From Elusimicrobiota bacterium (GTDB lineage Bacteria; Elusimicrobiota; Elusimicrobia; UBA1565; UBA9628): a DNA stretch of 64,000 bases. The notes under the pieces were generated by a model that was given only the letters and a program-made list of their open reading frames with translations, had not been told where the DNA came from and did no database searches. Location: NCBI GenBank assembly GCA_016182905.1, contig JACPFR010000016.1, forward strand, positions 23,719-87,718, given 5' to 3'. Below, one piece after another: positions 47,759 through 56,809 of the stretch. Each line of letters starts with the position of its first letter. The stretch's first letter is position 1. The translations under genes and the position numbers were made by a program.

Positions 47759-49404
47759 AGCAGGCGCCGCGTGCCTTCCGCGGTGACCGGGGTGAAGCAG
47801 CGCTCGCGCAGCTCGCGCCCGTGCTCGAGCAGGACCGCCCGGTCGGCCTTCTTCAGCTCCGCCAGCGCGGACGCGAACTCCGCGGCGCCGTAGGCGAGCC
47901 GCCAGGAGCCGGGAGCGGCCAAGGCGGGGACTGGGTTGTCGGTGAAGCCCCGGCCTCCGGCGACGACGACGACGGGCGCGCCGAGCGCGAGCGCCTCGAC
48001 GAGGGCGCTCGTCGTGTTGCCCGCGACCGCGGGGCGGCCGGCGGCGAGCTCCGCCCAGTCCCCGTCGACGAACGAGAAGCCCTCCGGCCACGGCCCCGTC
48101 CAGAGCGCGCGCAGCGCGCCCTCGGGCAAAGCCGGATGGGCCTTGAGGTCGAAGCGCCCGCCCGCGCCCGCGGCCGCCTCGAGCGCGTCGAGCGCGCCGT
48201 CGGCGGAGATGGGCAGCGCGAGGAGCACGCGGTCCTTCGGAGCGCTCGCCGCCTCCCCGCGCCGCGCGGCGGGGAAGCGGTAGGCCGGGGCGTCGCCGGT
48301 GTCCAGGCCCGGGCAGAACTCGGCGAGGCCCGCGGCGAGGCCGGGTCCGGGCGCGACGAGCCGGTCGGGGACCAGCCCCGCCTCGCGCTCGCGCGCCGTC
48401 GGGCGCGCGTAGACGTGGCGGTCGGGGGAGATGATGTAGCCGCAGTAGCCGACCGACGCGGCGCCGGGGTGCGACTCGCGCAGGCCGAGGACGAGGCCGC
48501 GGTCGACGAGTTGGTTCTCCGACCAGTCGACGAGCAGGCGCACCTCGACGCCCGCCTCGGCGAGCCGGCGCATGAAGCGGCAGTTGAGCCAGCCGCACAG
48601 CGACATCGAGTTCCAGGCGGTCTCCCAGGCGTCGGCGCGGACGAGAGGGGCGGCGTCGAAGCCGCGGAACGGTCTCGGGCCCGGGGGGGCTCCTCGCGCC
48701 TTCAGCGGCGAGAGCAGGGCCTCGACGTAGTCGCCCGTGGTCAGGAAGCTCTCCTTGAACAGGAAGCGCTCGCCCGTCGCGGCGGCGGCGCGCAGCAGCG
48801 CGGCGGGATCGCAGCCGTCGGGGAACTCAGGCAGGTAGAAGGTCGCCCGGTCCTCCTCGGGGGTCAGCGCGCCGCGCAGGCCGGGGTAGTATCGGTCGTG
48901 GAAGCGTCCGTCCCGGATCGAGCCCTCGAGCACGAACAGATCGAGCAAGGTCGCCGGCCCGGCCGCCGCGGGCCGCGGCGCCGTGACGCCCGCCGCGCGG
49001 CGCAGGAAGAAGCGCCCGGCGGCCTTGAGCAGGCGGGCGAGAGGACGGAGCGTCCGCTTGAGCGCGGCGGCGGCCGTCTCCTCGTCGACGACCCGCACGG
49101 CCGAGCCCTCGCGGCGCAGGCGCTCCGCGACCACGGCGGCCAGCGGCGCGGAGTCCACCGCGATCTCGTCGACGGAGCCTTCCTTCAGCAGCGCGTCGAC
49201 GTAGGCGAGGCGGCAGCAGTCGAGGAACAGGCGGCTGACGAACGGGCTGCGGCTCAGCGGCCCGGCGAGCAGTCGCGCGGGATCGCGGTCCTCGGGGTAC
49301 AGGCCCGACACGAGCGCGTTGAACTCCGCGCGCATGGAATGGACCGCGGCGTCGAACGCCTTGCGCCCCTCCGGCGTCAGCCGGGCGAGGTCAACGCGAC
49401 GCAT
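47734..49404 (-). CDS. Unknown surface-carbohydrate protein, GT-B-like C-terminus
   Basis: A 556-residue cytoplasmic protein. The N-terminal 170 residues are helical; the middle is rich in aromatic and acidic residues (FYLPEFPDGCDPAALLRAAAATGERFLFKE). The last third resembles the donor domain of GT-B or glycerophosphotransferase-like proteins: FDLKAHPALPEGALRALW and AGNTTSALVEALALGAPVVVVAGGRGF. I infer a glycan-related transferase, possibly of the poorly known surface carbohydrate biosynthesis families, but no firm family is recognised. Its start overlaps the epimerase gene by 14 bases and it ends the 47734-55752 operon. Confidence 0.65.
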   Translation of the reverse strand: MRRVDLARLTPEGRKAFDAAVHSMRAEFNALVSGLYPEDRDPARLLAGPLSRSPFVSRLFLDCCRLAYVDALLKEGSVDEIAVDSAPLAAVVAERLRREGSAVRVVDEETAAAALKRTLRPLARLLKAAGRFFLRRAAGVTAPRPAAAGPATLLDLFVLEGSIRDGRFHDRYYPGLRGALTPEEDRATFYLPEFPDGCDPAALLRAAAATGERFLFKESFLTTGDYVEALLSPLKARGAPPGPRPFRGFDAAPLVRADAWETAWNSMSLCGWLNCRFMRRLAEAGVEVRLLVDWSENQLVDRGLVLGLRESHPGAASVGYCGYIISPDRHVYARPTAREREAGLVPDRLVAPGPGLAAGLAEFCPGLDTGDAPAYRFPAARRGEAASAPKDRVLLALPISADGALDALEAAAGAGGRFDLKAHPALPEGALRALWTGPWPEGFSFVDGDWAELAAGRPAVAGNTTSALVEALALGAPVVVVAGGRGFTDNPVPALAAPGSWRLAYGAAEFASALAELKKADRAVLLEHGRELRERCFTPVTAEGTRRLLQLPRSKT

Positions 49405-50320
49405 CGAGCGCCCAGGCCGTCATGCGCTTGAGGCCGTCCTCGAGGGAGGTCCTCGCCTTCCAGCCGCAGGCGGCGGCCAGGCGCGACGGGTCGCCGGTGA
49501 TGCCGTGCATGTCGCCGGGCGTCGAGCCGTCGAAGCGGACCTCGGTCTTGAACGGAAGCGGCGGGAGCAGCAAGTCGAGCAGCTCGCGCACGGTCGTGCG
49601 CCGGCCCGTGCAGACGTTGAAGACGCCGCCGCGGGTCTTCTCCGCGCCCTCGACGGCGCGGAAGGCGGCGACGACGTCGCCGATCTCGACGAAATCGCGG
49701 AAGCGGTCGGGGCCGCCCTTGACGAGGACGGAGCGCGACTTCAGGGCTTGGGCGAGGTAGATGCTGACCATGCCCTGGCGCAGGTTCGCCAGGTTCTGGC
49801 CCGGGCCGTAGACGTTGAACAGGCGCAGGACGGTCGAGCGCACGCCGTACTGCTCGTGGATGCGCAGATAGTGCTCGCTGGCGAGCTTGCCGACGCCGTA
49901 GAACGATTTCGGGACGCACGGCGCGTCCTCGCTCACGGGCGCGTCGGGCTGGTCGCCGTACACCGACATCGTGCCCGCGTACAGAAACCGCCGGCACCCG
50001 TTCTTCCGCGCGAACTTCAGGAGCAGCAAGGTCGACTGCGTGTTCGTCTGCAGGTCGTAGACCGGGTCGTCGAAGCTGATCTCGCCCGAGCTCTGGCCCG
50101 CGATGTGGTGGATCGCCTCGTAGGGGCCCGCCGGCAGGCGGTCGTAGACCGACGCGTCCTGGCAGGCGCCCTCGAAGAAGACGGCGCCCTTCGGCACGGC
50201 CTCGCGGAAGCCCGTCGAGAGGTTGTCGAGCACGACGACCTCGTGGCCGTCGGCGAGCAGGGACGAGGCGACGGCCGCGCCGATGAAGCCCGCGCCGCCG
50301 GTGACGAGATAGCGGCTCAC
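49391..50320 (-). CDS. NAD-dependent sugar-nucleotide epimerase/dehydratase
   Basis: A 309-residue extended short-chain dehydrogenase of the UDP-glucose 4-epimerase type: GGAGFIGAAVASSLL, HHIAGQSSGEISFDDPVYDLQTNTQSTLLLLKFA, FLYAGTMSVYG and the YxxxK in FYGVGKLASEHYL, then LRLFNVYGPGQNLANLRQGMVSIYL. The exact nucleotide sugar is undetermined. The ATG overlaps the upstream dehydrogenase stop codon as ATGA. Confidence 0.92.
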   Translation of the reverse strand: MSRYLVTGGAGFIGAAVASSLLADGHEVVVLDNLSTGFREAVPKGAVFFEGACQDASVYDRLPAGPYEAIHHIAGQSSGEISFDDPVYDLQTNTQSTLLLLKFARKNGCRRFLYAGTMSVYGDQPDAPVSEDAPCVPKSFYGVGKLASEHYLRIHEQYGVRSTVLRLFNVYGPGQNLANLRQGMVSIYLAQALKSRSVLVKGGPDRFRDFVEIGDVVAAFRAVEGAEKTRGGVFNVCTGRRTTVRELLDLLLPPLPFKTEVRFDGSTPGDMHGITGDPSRLAAACGWKARTSLEDGLKRMTAWALDASR

Positions 50321-51345
50321 GCGGCCTCCGGGCCGACGCGCAGGACGGCCTTGAGGCAGCCTTTGGCTCGCGCCGCGGCCCAGGCCTTCTCGTAGCCCTC
50401 GAGCGGGAAGGCCTCGCAGGCCAAGGTCGAGAGGTCGAGGCGGCCGAGGAGCCTCAGCGCCGCCTCGAAATCCTTCGATCCCGAGCCGACCGACCCGACG
50501 ACGGTCCGGTCGAAGCCGACGAGCGACTCGAAGGCGAACGGGCGCCGGTCGTACGGGAAGCCGAGGAGCAGGAAGGCCGCGCCCGGGCGCGAGCCCTCGA
50601 GCGCGGCGTGCAGGGCGTCGGCGTTGCCCGTCGCCTCGACGAAGGCGTCGAACTCGCCGAGGCCCGTGAGCGCGTCGCGCGCCTCGAGGCCGGCCTTGAC
50701 GAGAAGCGCGCGGCGTCCCGCGTCCCGGTCGAACACCGCGGGCCGGTGCCCGCGGGCCTCGAGCACGAGGGCCGCGAGCGTGCCGATCGCGCCGCCGCCG
50801 ACGACGGCGACGCGGCGCGGCTCCGGCTCAGGGCCCCACGCGGGCGCCAGCCGCCGCAGGCCCTTGCAGACGACGGCGAGCGGCTCGGCCAGGCTCGCCG
50901 CGCGCAGGGACACGCCGGGCGGGACGCGGTGGACGGCGCGCGCCGGCGCGAGCACGAGCTCCGCGTAGCCGCCGTCGAGGTTCATCACGCCCATCTCGCG
51001 GCGGGCAGGGCAGGCGATGGCGTCGTCGCGAAGGCACGCCGCGCAGGCGCCGCAGCCTTGGATGCATTCAAGCACGACGCGGTCACCGACGGCGAAGCCG
51101 CCGGTGCCGTGTCCCGTCGCCGTTATGGTGCCCGAAAATTCATGGCCGGGTACTATCGGGTACTTCGCCATGCCGTTCTTATAGTATCCGAGCGTCCCTT
51201 CGAGGACCTCCAGGTCCGTCGCGCAGATCCCCTGCCATGCCGTTCTGACCAGGACTTCGCCGGTCTTGGGCACGGGGATCGGCCGCTCGACGAGCCTCGC
51301 CTTCCCCGGCCCCTCGACGACGACCGCCCGGTAGGTCCCGCTCAT
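50317..51345 (-). CDS. Zinc-dependent medium-chain alcohol dehydrogenase
   Basis: A 342-residue oxidoreductase. Catalytic zinc ligands are C41 (GICATDLEVL) and H68/E69 (PGHEFSG). Structural zinc cysteines are C98, C101, C104 and C112. The NAD(P) motif is VVGGGAIGTLAALVL. It resembles threonine/sorbitol dehydrogenases; in this cluster it may oxidise a hydroxyl on a sugar acid or polyol. The sequence about 51110-51270, its N-terminal region, is less G+C-rich than its surroundings. It is coupled by ATGA to the GT2 gene upstream. Confidence 0.9.
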   Translation of the reverse strand: MSGTYRAVVVEGPGKARLVERPIPVPKTGEVLVRTAWQGICATDLEVLEGTLGYYKNGMAKYPIVPGHEFSGTITATGHGTGGFAVGDRVVLECIQGCGACAACLRDDAIACPARREMGVMNLDGGYAELVLAPARAVHRVPPGVSLRAASLAEPLAVVCKGLRRLAPAWGPEPEPRRVAVVGGGAIGTLAALVLEARGHRPAVFDRDAGRRALLVKAGLEARDALTGLGEFDAFVEATGNADALHAALEGSRPGAAFLLLGFPYDRRPFAFESLVGFDRTVVGSVGSGSKDFEAALRLLGRLDLSTLACEAFPLEGYEKAWAAARAKGCLKAVLRVGPEAA

Positions 51346-52196
51346 CGCCCGCTCCTCGCTCCCTCGGTCATGACGCCCGCGATCGTGCCCGCGACCTTGT
51401 TGAGACGGAAGCTCAGGATCTCGCCCAGCTTGGAGGGGAGGATGCCCCGCTTCGCGGCCTCCGCGATGTCGCCGGCGAGCCACTTCATCTCGCCCCAGAC
51501 CTCGACCGGCAGATCCCGGCGCTTGAGCCAGCCGATCCGGCGCGCGGCGACGCCCTCGCGGTAGTAACGGCGGCGGACCTGCTCCCAGGTCTCGTCGTGG
51601 ATGTGGTGGATCGCGGCGTCGTGCGCGTAGGCCACGCGCTTTCCCCGCGCGCGCCACCAGCGCGCCCACTCGATGTCCTCGAGGCCGGGCAGGTCCTCGT
51701 CGAACGGGTGCAGTCCCCACAGCTCCTTGCGCAGGGCGGAGTTCGCGTTGTTGGCGAAGAAGTGCTCGTCGACCTCGCGCGCCTCGGGCCCGAAGAAGCG
51801 GTCGAAGTCGAGGGCTTCGCCGAACTTGGAGCCCTCCCAGCCGATCTGGCGTCCGTAGACCATGGCGACCTCGGGCCGCTCGCGCAGGGGCTTGATCAGG
51901 TTCTCGAGCCAGCGCTCGTCGGCCGGACGGGTGTGCGCGGAGGCGACCGCCACGAAAGGGGCGGAGGCCGCCCTCACGCCGATGTTGAGCGAGCGGCCGA
52001 AGGTGAACTCCTCGGGAGCGATGGAGACGAGGCGCGCCCCGCGCTCGCGGGCGATGGCGACGGTCGCGTCGGTCGAGCCGGAGTCGACGAGGACGACCTC
52101 GACGCCGCGCGCGGTCTGCCGGGAGATCCCGTCGAACAGCGCGGGCAGGTGCGCGGCCTCGTTCTTGGCGCGGACGACGACGGAGACCTCAGCCAC
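51342..52196 (-). CDS. Glycosyltransferase family 2 protein
   Basis: A 284-residue GT-A enzyme: VSVVVRAKNEAAHLPALFDGISRQ, EVVLVDSGSTDATVAIARERGARLVSI, FTFGRSLNIGVRAASAPFVAVASAHTRPADERWLENLI, and LPGLEDIEWARWWRARGKRVAYAHDAAIHHIH. The C-terminal region is helical. It resembles transferases acting on capsule or O-antigen repeat units. It overlaps the upstream dehydrogenase-like gene by eight bases. Confidence 0.93.
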   Translation of the reverse strand: MAEVSVVVRAKNEAAHLPALFDGISRQTARGVEVVLVDSGSTDATVAIARERGARLVSIAPEEFTFGRSLNIGVRAASAPFVAVASAHTRPADERWLENLIKPLRERPEVAMVYGRQIGWEGSKFGEALDFDRFFGPEAREVDEHFFANNANSALRKELWGLHPFDEDLPGLEDIEWARWWRARGKRVAYAHDAAIHHIHDETWEQVRRRYYREGVAARRIGWLKRRDLPVEVWGEMKWLAGDIAEAAKRGILPSKLGEILSFRLNKVAGTIAGVMTEGARSGR

Positions 52197-53133
52197 GCGG
52201 GCCCAGCCCCTCGAGCAGGTTCTTGATCGTGTTCGCGTGCACGCGCTCGTAGGCGCGCGGCGAGCCGTTGGAGTTGTGCGGCGACAGCACCACCTGGGAG
52301 AAGCGCCGCAGGGGGCTCGCCTCGGGCAGGGGCTCGTGCTCGAACACGTCGAGGCCGGCGCCGGCCAGTCGTCCTCCCTCGAGCGCGGCGGCGAGGTCCT
52401 TCTCGACGACCATCGGGCCGCGGGCCGCGTTGAGCAGGTACGCGCCCGGCTTCATCTTCGCGAAGGCCCCGGCGTTCATCAGGCCTTCGGAGGTCGGGTT
52501 CAGGTCGCAGTTCAGCGAGACGAAATCGGAGGAGGCCAGCAGCTCGTCGAGCGAGACGAGCCTGAGCCCGGTCTCCTTCAGGAAGTCCTCGGGAGGGCGG
52601 ACCGGGTCGCAGCCGAGCAAGGTCGTGCCGAAGGCCTTGGCGCGGCGCGCGACGGCGCGGCCGATGTTGCCGACGCCGACGACGCCGAGGGTCTTCTCGC
52701 CCAGCGCGAACAGCGGCGGCTTGACCCAGCGCCCGGCGCGGATGTCCGCGGTCTGCTCGGCGGGCCGGCGCGCGAACCACAGCATCCAGCCGAGCACGGT
52801 GTCGGCGACGGGCTCGGTGAAAGCGTTGGGCGTGTTGCGCACCGCGACGCCGCGCGCGGCGCAGGCGGCCCGGTCGATCGAGTCGACGCCGGTGCCCCAC
52901 TTCGAGATCACCTTGAGCCTCGGCGCGGCGGCGAGGACCTTCGCGGTCACGCGGTCGTCGCCGCAGATCAGGCCGTCGACGTCGCCGATGACGGCGAGCA
53001 GGGCATCCTCCTCGAGGCGCTCCTTGACCGTCGCGACGACCACCTCGCAGCCCGCGGCCTCGAGCTCGGCCTTGAAGCGGCCGATCACGGGCATCGCATA
53101 CGGCGCGGAGACGAGGACCTTGGGCTTGCTCAC
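52189..53133 (-). CDS. D-2-hydroxyacid (phosphoglycerate-like) dehydrogenase
   Basis: A 314-residue NAD-dependent oxidoreductase. The NAD motif is TLGVVGVGNIGRAVARR, the catalytic arginine is in LLNAARGPMV, the glutamate in LDVFEHEPLP, and the histidine in LSPHNSNG. It lacks the ACT domain of long PGDH forms. Inside a sugar-acid cluster it is unlikely to serve serine synthesis; oxidising a 2-hydroxy acid precursor is an inference. The start is GTG, overlapping the KdsB-like stop codon as GTGA. Confidence 0.9.
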   Translation of the reverse strand: MSKPKVLVSAPYAMPVIGRFKAELEAAGCEVVVATVKERLEEDALLAVIGDVDGLICGDDRVTAKVLAAAPRLKVISKWGTGVDSIDRAACAARGVAVRNTPNAFTEPVADTVLGWMLWFARRPAEQTADIRAGRWVKPPLFALGEKTLGVVGVGNIGRAVARRAKAFGTTLLGCDPVRPPEDFLKETGLRLVSLDELLASSDFVSLNCDLNPTSEGLMNAGAFAKMKPGAYLLNAARGPMVVEKDLAAALEGGRLAGAGLDVFEHEPLPEASPLRRFSQVVLSPHNSNGSPRAYERVHANTIKNLLEGLGPRG

Positions 53134-53861
53134 GCGCCCGCCCTCATCAGCGCCTCGACGCGCGCCAGGTCGGCCGGCGTGTCGACGGCGTGGGACGCGT
53201 GCCGGGTCGGGACCATGCGGACCTTCACTCCATGCTCGAGGAACCGCATCATATCCACCGATTCGGCCTTCTCGAGAGGGGTCGGGGCCAGCGCCGCGAA
53301 CCGCGCGAGCGCGTCGGCGCGGAAGGGGATCACGCAGACCTGCTTCCACGCGGGGAACGAGCCCCACGGGCCGATGCGGCGGGTCGGGATCGGCTCGCGC
53401 GAGAAGCACAGCGCGTCGCCGCGGAGGTCCATGACGACCTTGATGCAGTTGCGGTCGTCGAACTCGGCCTCGGTCTCGATGCGCCCCGCGAGGTTGACGC
53501 AGGCGACGGACGGGTCGGAGAAAGGCGCCAGCGCCTCGTCGATCATCTCGGGGACGGTCATCGGCTCGTCGCCCTGCACCATGACGTAGACGTCCGCCTT
53601 CACGGACTCCGCGGCCTCGGCGATGCGGTCGGAGGCGCGCTCGTGCTTGTCGGAGGTCATGATCGCGCGGGCGCCGAAGGAGCGGCAGACGCCGGCGATC
53701 TCGGCGTCGCAGGTCGCGACGAGCACCTCGGCGAGGCCCTTCGCCCTCGCGACGCGCTCGTAGACGTGCTGGATCATCGGCTTGCCCAGCAGACGGGCCA
53801 GCGGCTTGCCCGGGAAGCGGGAGGAGCCCATGCGGGCGGGGAGGATGGCGACGGCCTTCAT
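53130..53861 (-). CDS. KdsB-like CMP-ulosonate synthetase
   Basis: A 243-residue cytidylyltransferase close to 3-deoxy-manno-octulosonate cytidylyltransferase: AILPARMGSSRFPGKPLARLLGKPMIQHVYERV, HERASDRIAEAAESV, VYVMVQGDEPMTVPEMIDEAL, ALCFSREPIP, and the C-terminal AVDTPADLARVEAL. It should activate Kdo or a related ulosonic acid with CTP. It lies two genes from a KpsF-like isomerase, which makes the arabinose-5-phosphate precursor of Kdo. It may be the housekeeping KdsB or a capsule-specific paralogue. Confidence 0.9.
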   Translation of the reverse strand: MKAVAILPARMGSSRFPGKPLARLLGKPMIQHVYERVARAKGLAEVLVATCDAEIAGVCRSFGARAIMTSDKHERASDRIAEAAESVKADVYVMVQGDEPMTVPEMIDEALAPFSDPSVACVNLAGRIETEAEFDDRNCIKVVMDLRGDALCFSREPIPTRRIGPWGSFPAWKQVCVIPFRADALARFAALAPTPLEKAESVDMMRFLEHGVKVRMVPTRHASHAVDTPADLARVEALMRAGA

Positions 53862-54769
53862 GACAGCGCGGCCTCCACCGCGGTCTCGAACACGCCGCCC
53901 GGAGGCAGGACCGCGCAGCGTCCGGCGGCGGCGGCCTCGGCCAGGTCCTTTGGCCAGTTCGTGCACGGCTCGACGACGACGGTGTAGTGGCCGCGCCAGC
54001 CGCCGAGGTCCATGAAGAACCAGCAATGCGGGAAGGCCTTCAGGTCGAAGCTCATGCGCAGGGCCGCGCCGTCCGGGCGCCGGATCCCCGCCCAGCCCTC
54101 GGGCAGGTCGGCGACATAGACGAACTCCTTGTCCTTGCCGGCGGGCGGCAGGACGAACTCCGCGGGCCAGGGCGCGGGGGAGGCCTTGACGAGGGTGGAG
54201 AACGAGGGGTCGACGCGGTGCACCGTCCCGCCGGGGAGCTCCAGCCGGTCGCCGGGGCGCACGGCCGCGGCGAGGTGCTGCTTGAGCATGAAGCGCAGGG
54301 GCGTCTTCTCCCGGTTCTCGATCCGGTAGCGCACGCGCAGGCTCCTGGCGCCGGCGTCGAGGCCGACGATCTTCTCGCAGGACGCCTTCGCCGACCTGGT
54401 CTCCAGGCGCAGGCGGACCTCGGCGCGGTGCGCGGTGTCCTCGAGGACGTCGGCCGTCCAGGCGCGGCTCCACCACTCGCCGTGGTCGGGCAAGGTCCGG
54501 CCGTCGAAATCGCCGGGGGCGTCGTTGGGGAACAGCTCCTCCCAGCCGCCGGCCCAGGAATCGTCGTAGGACGCGCCGGGCGCGGGCACGGCCAGGGCGA
54601 CCTTCGGGCTCTTCCAGACCCAGTCGACCCCGCGGGCCACGTCGGTCAAGGTCCAGACGCGGCCGCCGAAGCCGGGCAGGATATCGGCGCGCACGAGGCC
54701 GTTGTCGAGCCGCCACACCTCGCGGCCCGAGTCGACGGCGCGGCGCAGGAGGCTCGTCGCCGCGCCCAC
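53858..54769 (-). CDS. Aldose 1-epimerase-like (galactose mutarotase fold) protein
   Basis: A 303-residue protein with the beta-sandwich pattern of mutarotase-like enzymes: WRLDNGLVRADILPGFGGRVWTLTDVARGVDWVWKSP, WAGGWEELFPNDAPGDFDGRTLPDHGEWWS, and FPHCWFFMDLGGWRGHYTVVVEPCTNWP. The DHGEWW region supplies the likely histidine and acid. It may interconvert anomers of the sugar handled by neighbouring enzymes or bind a carbohydrate; the substrate is unknown. Its ATG touches the KpsF-like stop codon at 54769. Confidence 0.82.
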   Translation of the reverse strand: MGAATSLLRRAVDSGREVWRLDNGLVRADILPGFGGRVWTLTDVARGVDWVWKSPKVALAVPAPGASYDDSWAGGWEELFPNDAPGDFDGRTLPDHGEWWSRAWTADVLEDTAHRAEVRLRLETRSAKASCEKIVGLDAGARSLRVRYRIENREKTPLRFMLKQHLAAAVRPGDRLELPGGTVHRVDPSFSTLVKASPAPWPAEFVLPPAGKDKEFVYVADLPEGWAGIRRPDGAALRMSFDLKAFPHCWFFMDLGGWRGHYTVVVEPCTNWPKDLAEAAAAGRCAVLPPGGVFETAVEAALS

Positions 54770-55752
54770 TACAACCCCCGGGCCCGCAGGTCGTGGATCT
54801 GGATGAGCCCCACGGAGCGGCCCTTGCGGTCGACGACGGGCAGGACGTTGAAGGGGGTGCGCCGGTCCTCCATGACCTCGACGGCCTCGGCGGCGAGCGC
54901 GTCGGGGGCGATCGTCGTCGGCCGGGGGTTCATCACGGAGGCCAGGGGCTTCTTGAAGAAGTCCCCGCCCGCGGCGATGGAGCGGCGGATGTCGAAGTCG
55001 GTGACCAGCCCGAGGAAGCGGCCCTTGCCGTCGACGACCGAGGCCGCCCCGGCCTGCAGGCGCGTGATGGTGGAAAGCAGCTCGGCGGGCGTCGTCGTCA
55101 GCCGCACGACCGGGTTGTCGGCGCCGGAGCGCATCACGTCGCGCACCCGCAAGGTCAGCCGCTTGCCCAGCCGCCCGGCGGGGTGGTTGGCGGCGAAGCG
55201 CTCCGCGGTGAAGCCGCGCCGCTTCATCAGCGCGACGGCGAGCGCGTCGCCCAGCACCAGCGCGACCGTCGTGCTCGTCGTCGGCGCGAGGTCGAGAGGG
55301 CAGGCCTCGGCCTCGACCGGAGAATAGAGGATGATGTCCGCGGCGCGGGCCAGGGTCGAGCGCGGGTTGGCGGTCAGGGCGATGAGGGGGATCCTGCGGG
55401 CGCGCAGGACGGGCAGCAGGGCGTTGAGCTCGTCGGACTCGCCGGACTTGGCGATGGCGAGCACGAGGTCTCCCTTCTGCGCGACGCCGAGGCCGCCGTG
55501 CATGGCCTCGCCCGGGTCGAGGAAGATCGCGGGCGTGCCGGTGGAGGAGAAGGTCGCCGCGACCTTCTGCGCGACGAGCCCCGACTTGCCGACGCCGGTC
55601 AGGATCACCTTGCCGCGGCAGGACGCCAGGCGCTCCACGGCCCGGTCCCAGCGCGCGTCGAGCGAGGCCAGCACCTGCGTCAGCGCCTTCGCCTCCAGGG
55701 CGACGACGCGGCGGATCTCGGACAGCGACGAGCCTTTTTTTCTCGAACCCAT
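54769..55752 (-). CDS. KpsF/GutQ-type D-arabinose-5-phosphate isomerase
   Basis: A 327-residue protein: an N-terminal SIS sugar-isomerase domain (VILTGVGKSGLVAQKVAATFSSTGTPAIFLDPGEAMHGGLG, SGESDELNALLPVL, LAPTTSTTVALVLGDALAVAL) and two C-terminal CBS repeats (VRDVMRSGADNPVVRL, LASVMNPRPTTI). It converts ribulose-5-phosphate to arabinose-5-phosphate, first step to Kdo. MGSRKK is preferred over a start six codons upstream because TGG-TAAAAT ends eight bases before it. It heads a sub-operon running to 47734 behind the ATP-grasp gene. Confidence 0.92.
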   Translation of the reverse strand: MGSRKKGSSLSEIRRVVALEAKALTQVLASLDARWDRAVERLASCRGKVILTGVGKSGLVAQKVAATFSSTGTPAIFLDPGEAMHGGLGVAQKGDLVLAIAKSGESDELNALLPVLRARRIPLIALTANPRSTLARAADIILYSPVEAEACPLDLAPTTSTTVALVLGDALAVALMKRRGFTAERFAANHPAGRLGKRLTLRVRDVMRSGADNPVVRLTTTPAELLSTITRLQAGAASVVDGKGRFLGLVTDFDIRRSIAAGGDFFKKPLASVMNPRPTTIAPDALAAEAVEVMEDRRTPFNVLPVVDRKGRSVGLIQIHDLRARGL

Positions 55753-55753
55753 G

Positions 55754-56803
55754 TCAGCGGATTTTACCATTTGAGGCGGCCTCGGCCGTGACCAGGCGGT
55801 CGCACTTGGCGGAGATCGTCCCCGCCCGGGCGGTCAGCCATTCGGGGCGCGCCTCCAGGCCTCGCGCCCAGGCCAGCAGCGCCGCGGGGACGTCGGCGCC
55901 CGCCGCGTGGGAGAAGGGGTAGCCGCCGCCGAAGCGCGGGTTGAGCTCGAGGATCACGGGGCCGCTGGGGGTGACGAAGGCGTCGGCGTCCATGAGCCCG
56001 CGCGGCCGCAGCGCGCGCGCGACGGTCGCGGCGAGCGCGGAGAGCCCCGCGTGCGGCTCGACGACGGCCCGGTCGGTCTCGCCGGCGCGCATCGACAGCT
56101 TGCGCTTGACGATCACGGTGCGGTGCTCGCCGGCGAGGTCGTTGACGATGTCGAGCCCGTACTCCTGGCCTTGGAGCGCCTGCTGGACGACGATCTTCTC
56201 GTCGGGGCCCGCGCCGCCGACGCGCCCGACGCCGAGGCTCCCGATCTTGCGCGCCGTCCAGGCGTAGGCCGCCTCGAGGTCCGCCTCGTCGGCGACGAGC
56301 TCGACGCCGACGGAGGCGGTGCCCCAGCGCGGCTTGACGACGAGCGGGAAGCGCAGGAGCCCGGCCCGCAGGGCCTCGCGGGCCGCCGCGAGGCCCAGGC
56401 GGGTCTCCGGGACGGGCACGCCGAGCGCGCGCAGGCGCTCGAAGGTGCGCCATTTGTCGAAGCAGAGGTCGACGGTCTCCGGGTCGGAGACGACCGGGGT
56501 CACGCCCGCGTCGCGGAAACGCGCGGCCTCCCGCGCCAGCCCCGGGAGCTCGAAGTCGTTGAGCGAGACGAGCATGCGCGCGTCCCGCTCGCGGCAGAGC
56601 CCGAGCAGGCGGTCGAAGTAGCCGGGCTCCGAGACGGGCGGCAGGAGGGAGCCCTTCCCGCGCGCCTCGATCATCGACGGCGCGTGCTCCGAGGCGTCGG
56701 CGACGAGGACCTCGCCCGCGCCGGCGAGCGCGGCCTGGAACCAGTCGACGAGGTAGTTGCGGCGGCCGGCGCAGGTGAGCAGGACGTTGAAGGGGGCGGT
56801 CAT
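55754..56803 (-). CDS. ATP-grasp ligase (carbamoyl-phosphate-synthase-large-subunit-like)
   Basis: A 349-residue ATP-grasp protein: an N-terminal Rossmann-like part (VLLTCAGRRNYLVDWFQAALAG), a central DKWRTFERLRALGVPVPET, the ATP-binding LRFPLVVKPRWGTASVGVELV, and the metal-binding GPVILELNPRFGGGYPFSHAAG. This class ligates a carboxylate to an amine. In surface-glycan clusters such enzymes often add amino acids to sugars or acids. The C-terminus overlaps the next promoter. It is preceded by six non-coding bases after the hydroxyacid dehydrogenase gene. Confidence 0.88.
   Translation of the reverse strand: MTAPFNVLLTCAGRRNYLVDWFQAALAGAGEVLVADASEHAPSMIEARGKGSLLPPVSEPGYFDRLLGLCRERDARMLVSLNDFELPGLAREAARFRDAGVTPVVSDPETVDLCFDKWRTFERLRALGVPVPETRLGLAAAREALRAGLLRFPLVVKPRWGTASVGVELVADEADLEAAYAWTARKIGSLGVGRVGGAGPDEKIVVQQALQGQEYGLDIVNDLAGEHRTVIVKRKLSMRAGETDRAVVEPHAGLSALAATVARALRPRGLMDADAFVTPSGPVILELNPRFGGGYPFSHAAGADVPAALLAWARGLEARPEWLTARAGTISAKCDRLVTAEAASNGKIR
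55761..55769 (-). promoter_or_regulatory. Internal extended -10 promoter for the KpsF-like sub-operon
   Basis: TGG-TAAAAT on the minus strand (hexamer 55761-55766), inside the last codons of the ATP-grasp gene and eight bases before the preferred ATG at 55752. Confidence 0.45.
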
Positions 56804-56809
56804 GGGCTC

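Noticed and set aside
52189..53133. serA for serine synthesis
   Set aside because: The length and lack of an ACT domain, the GTGA coupling to a KdsB-like gene and the glycan cluster context do not support the housekeeping role.
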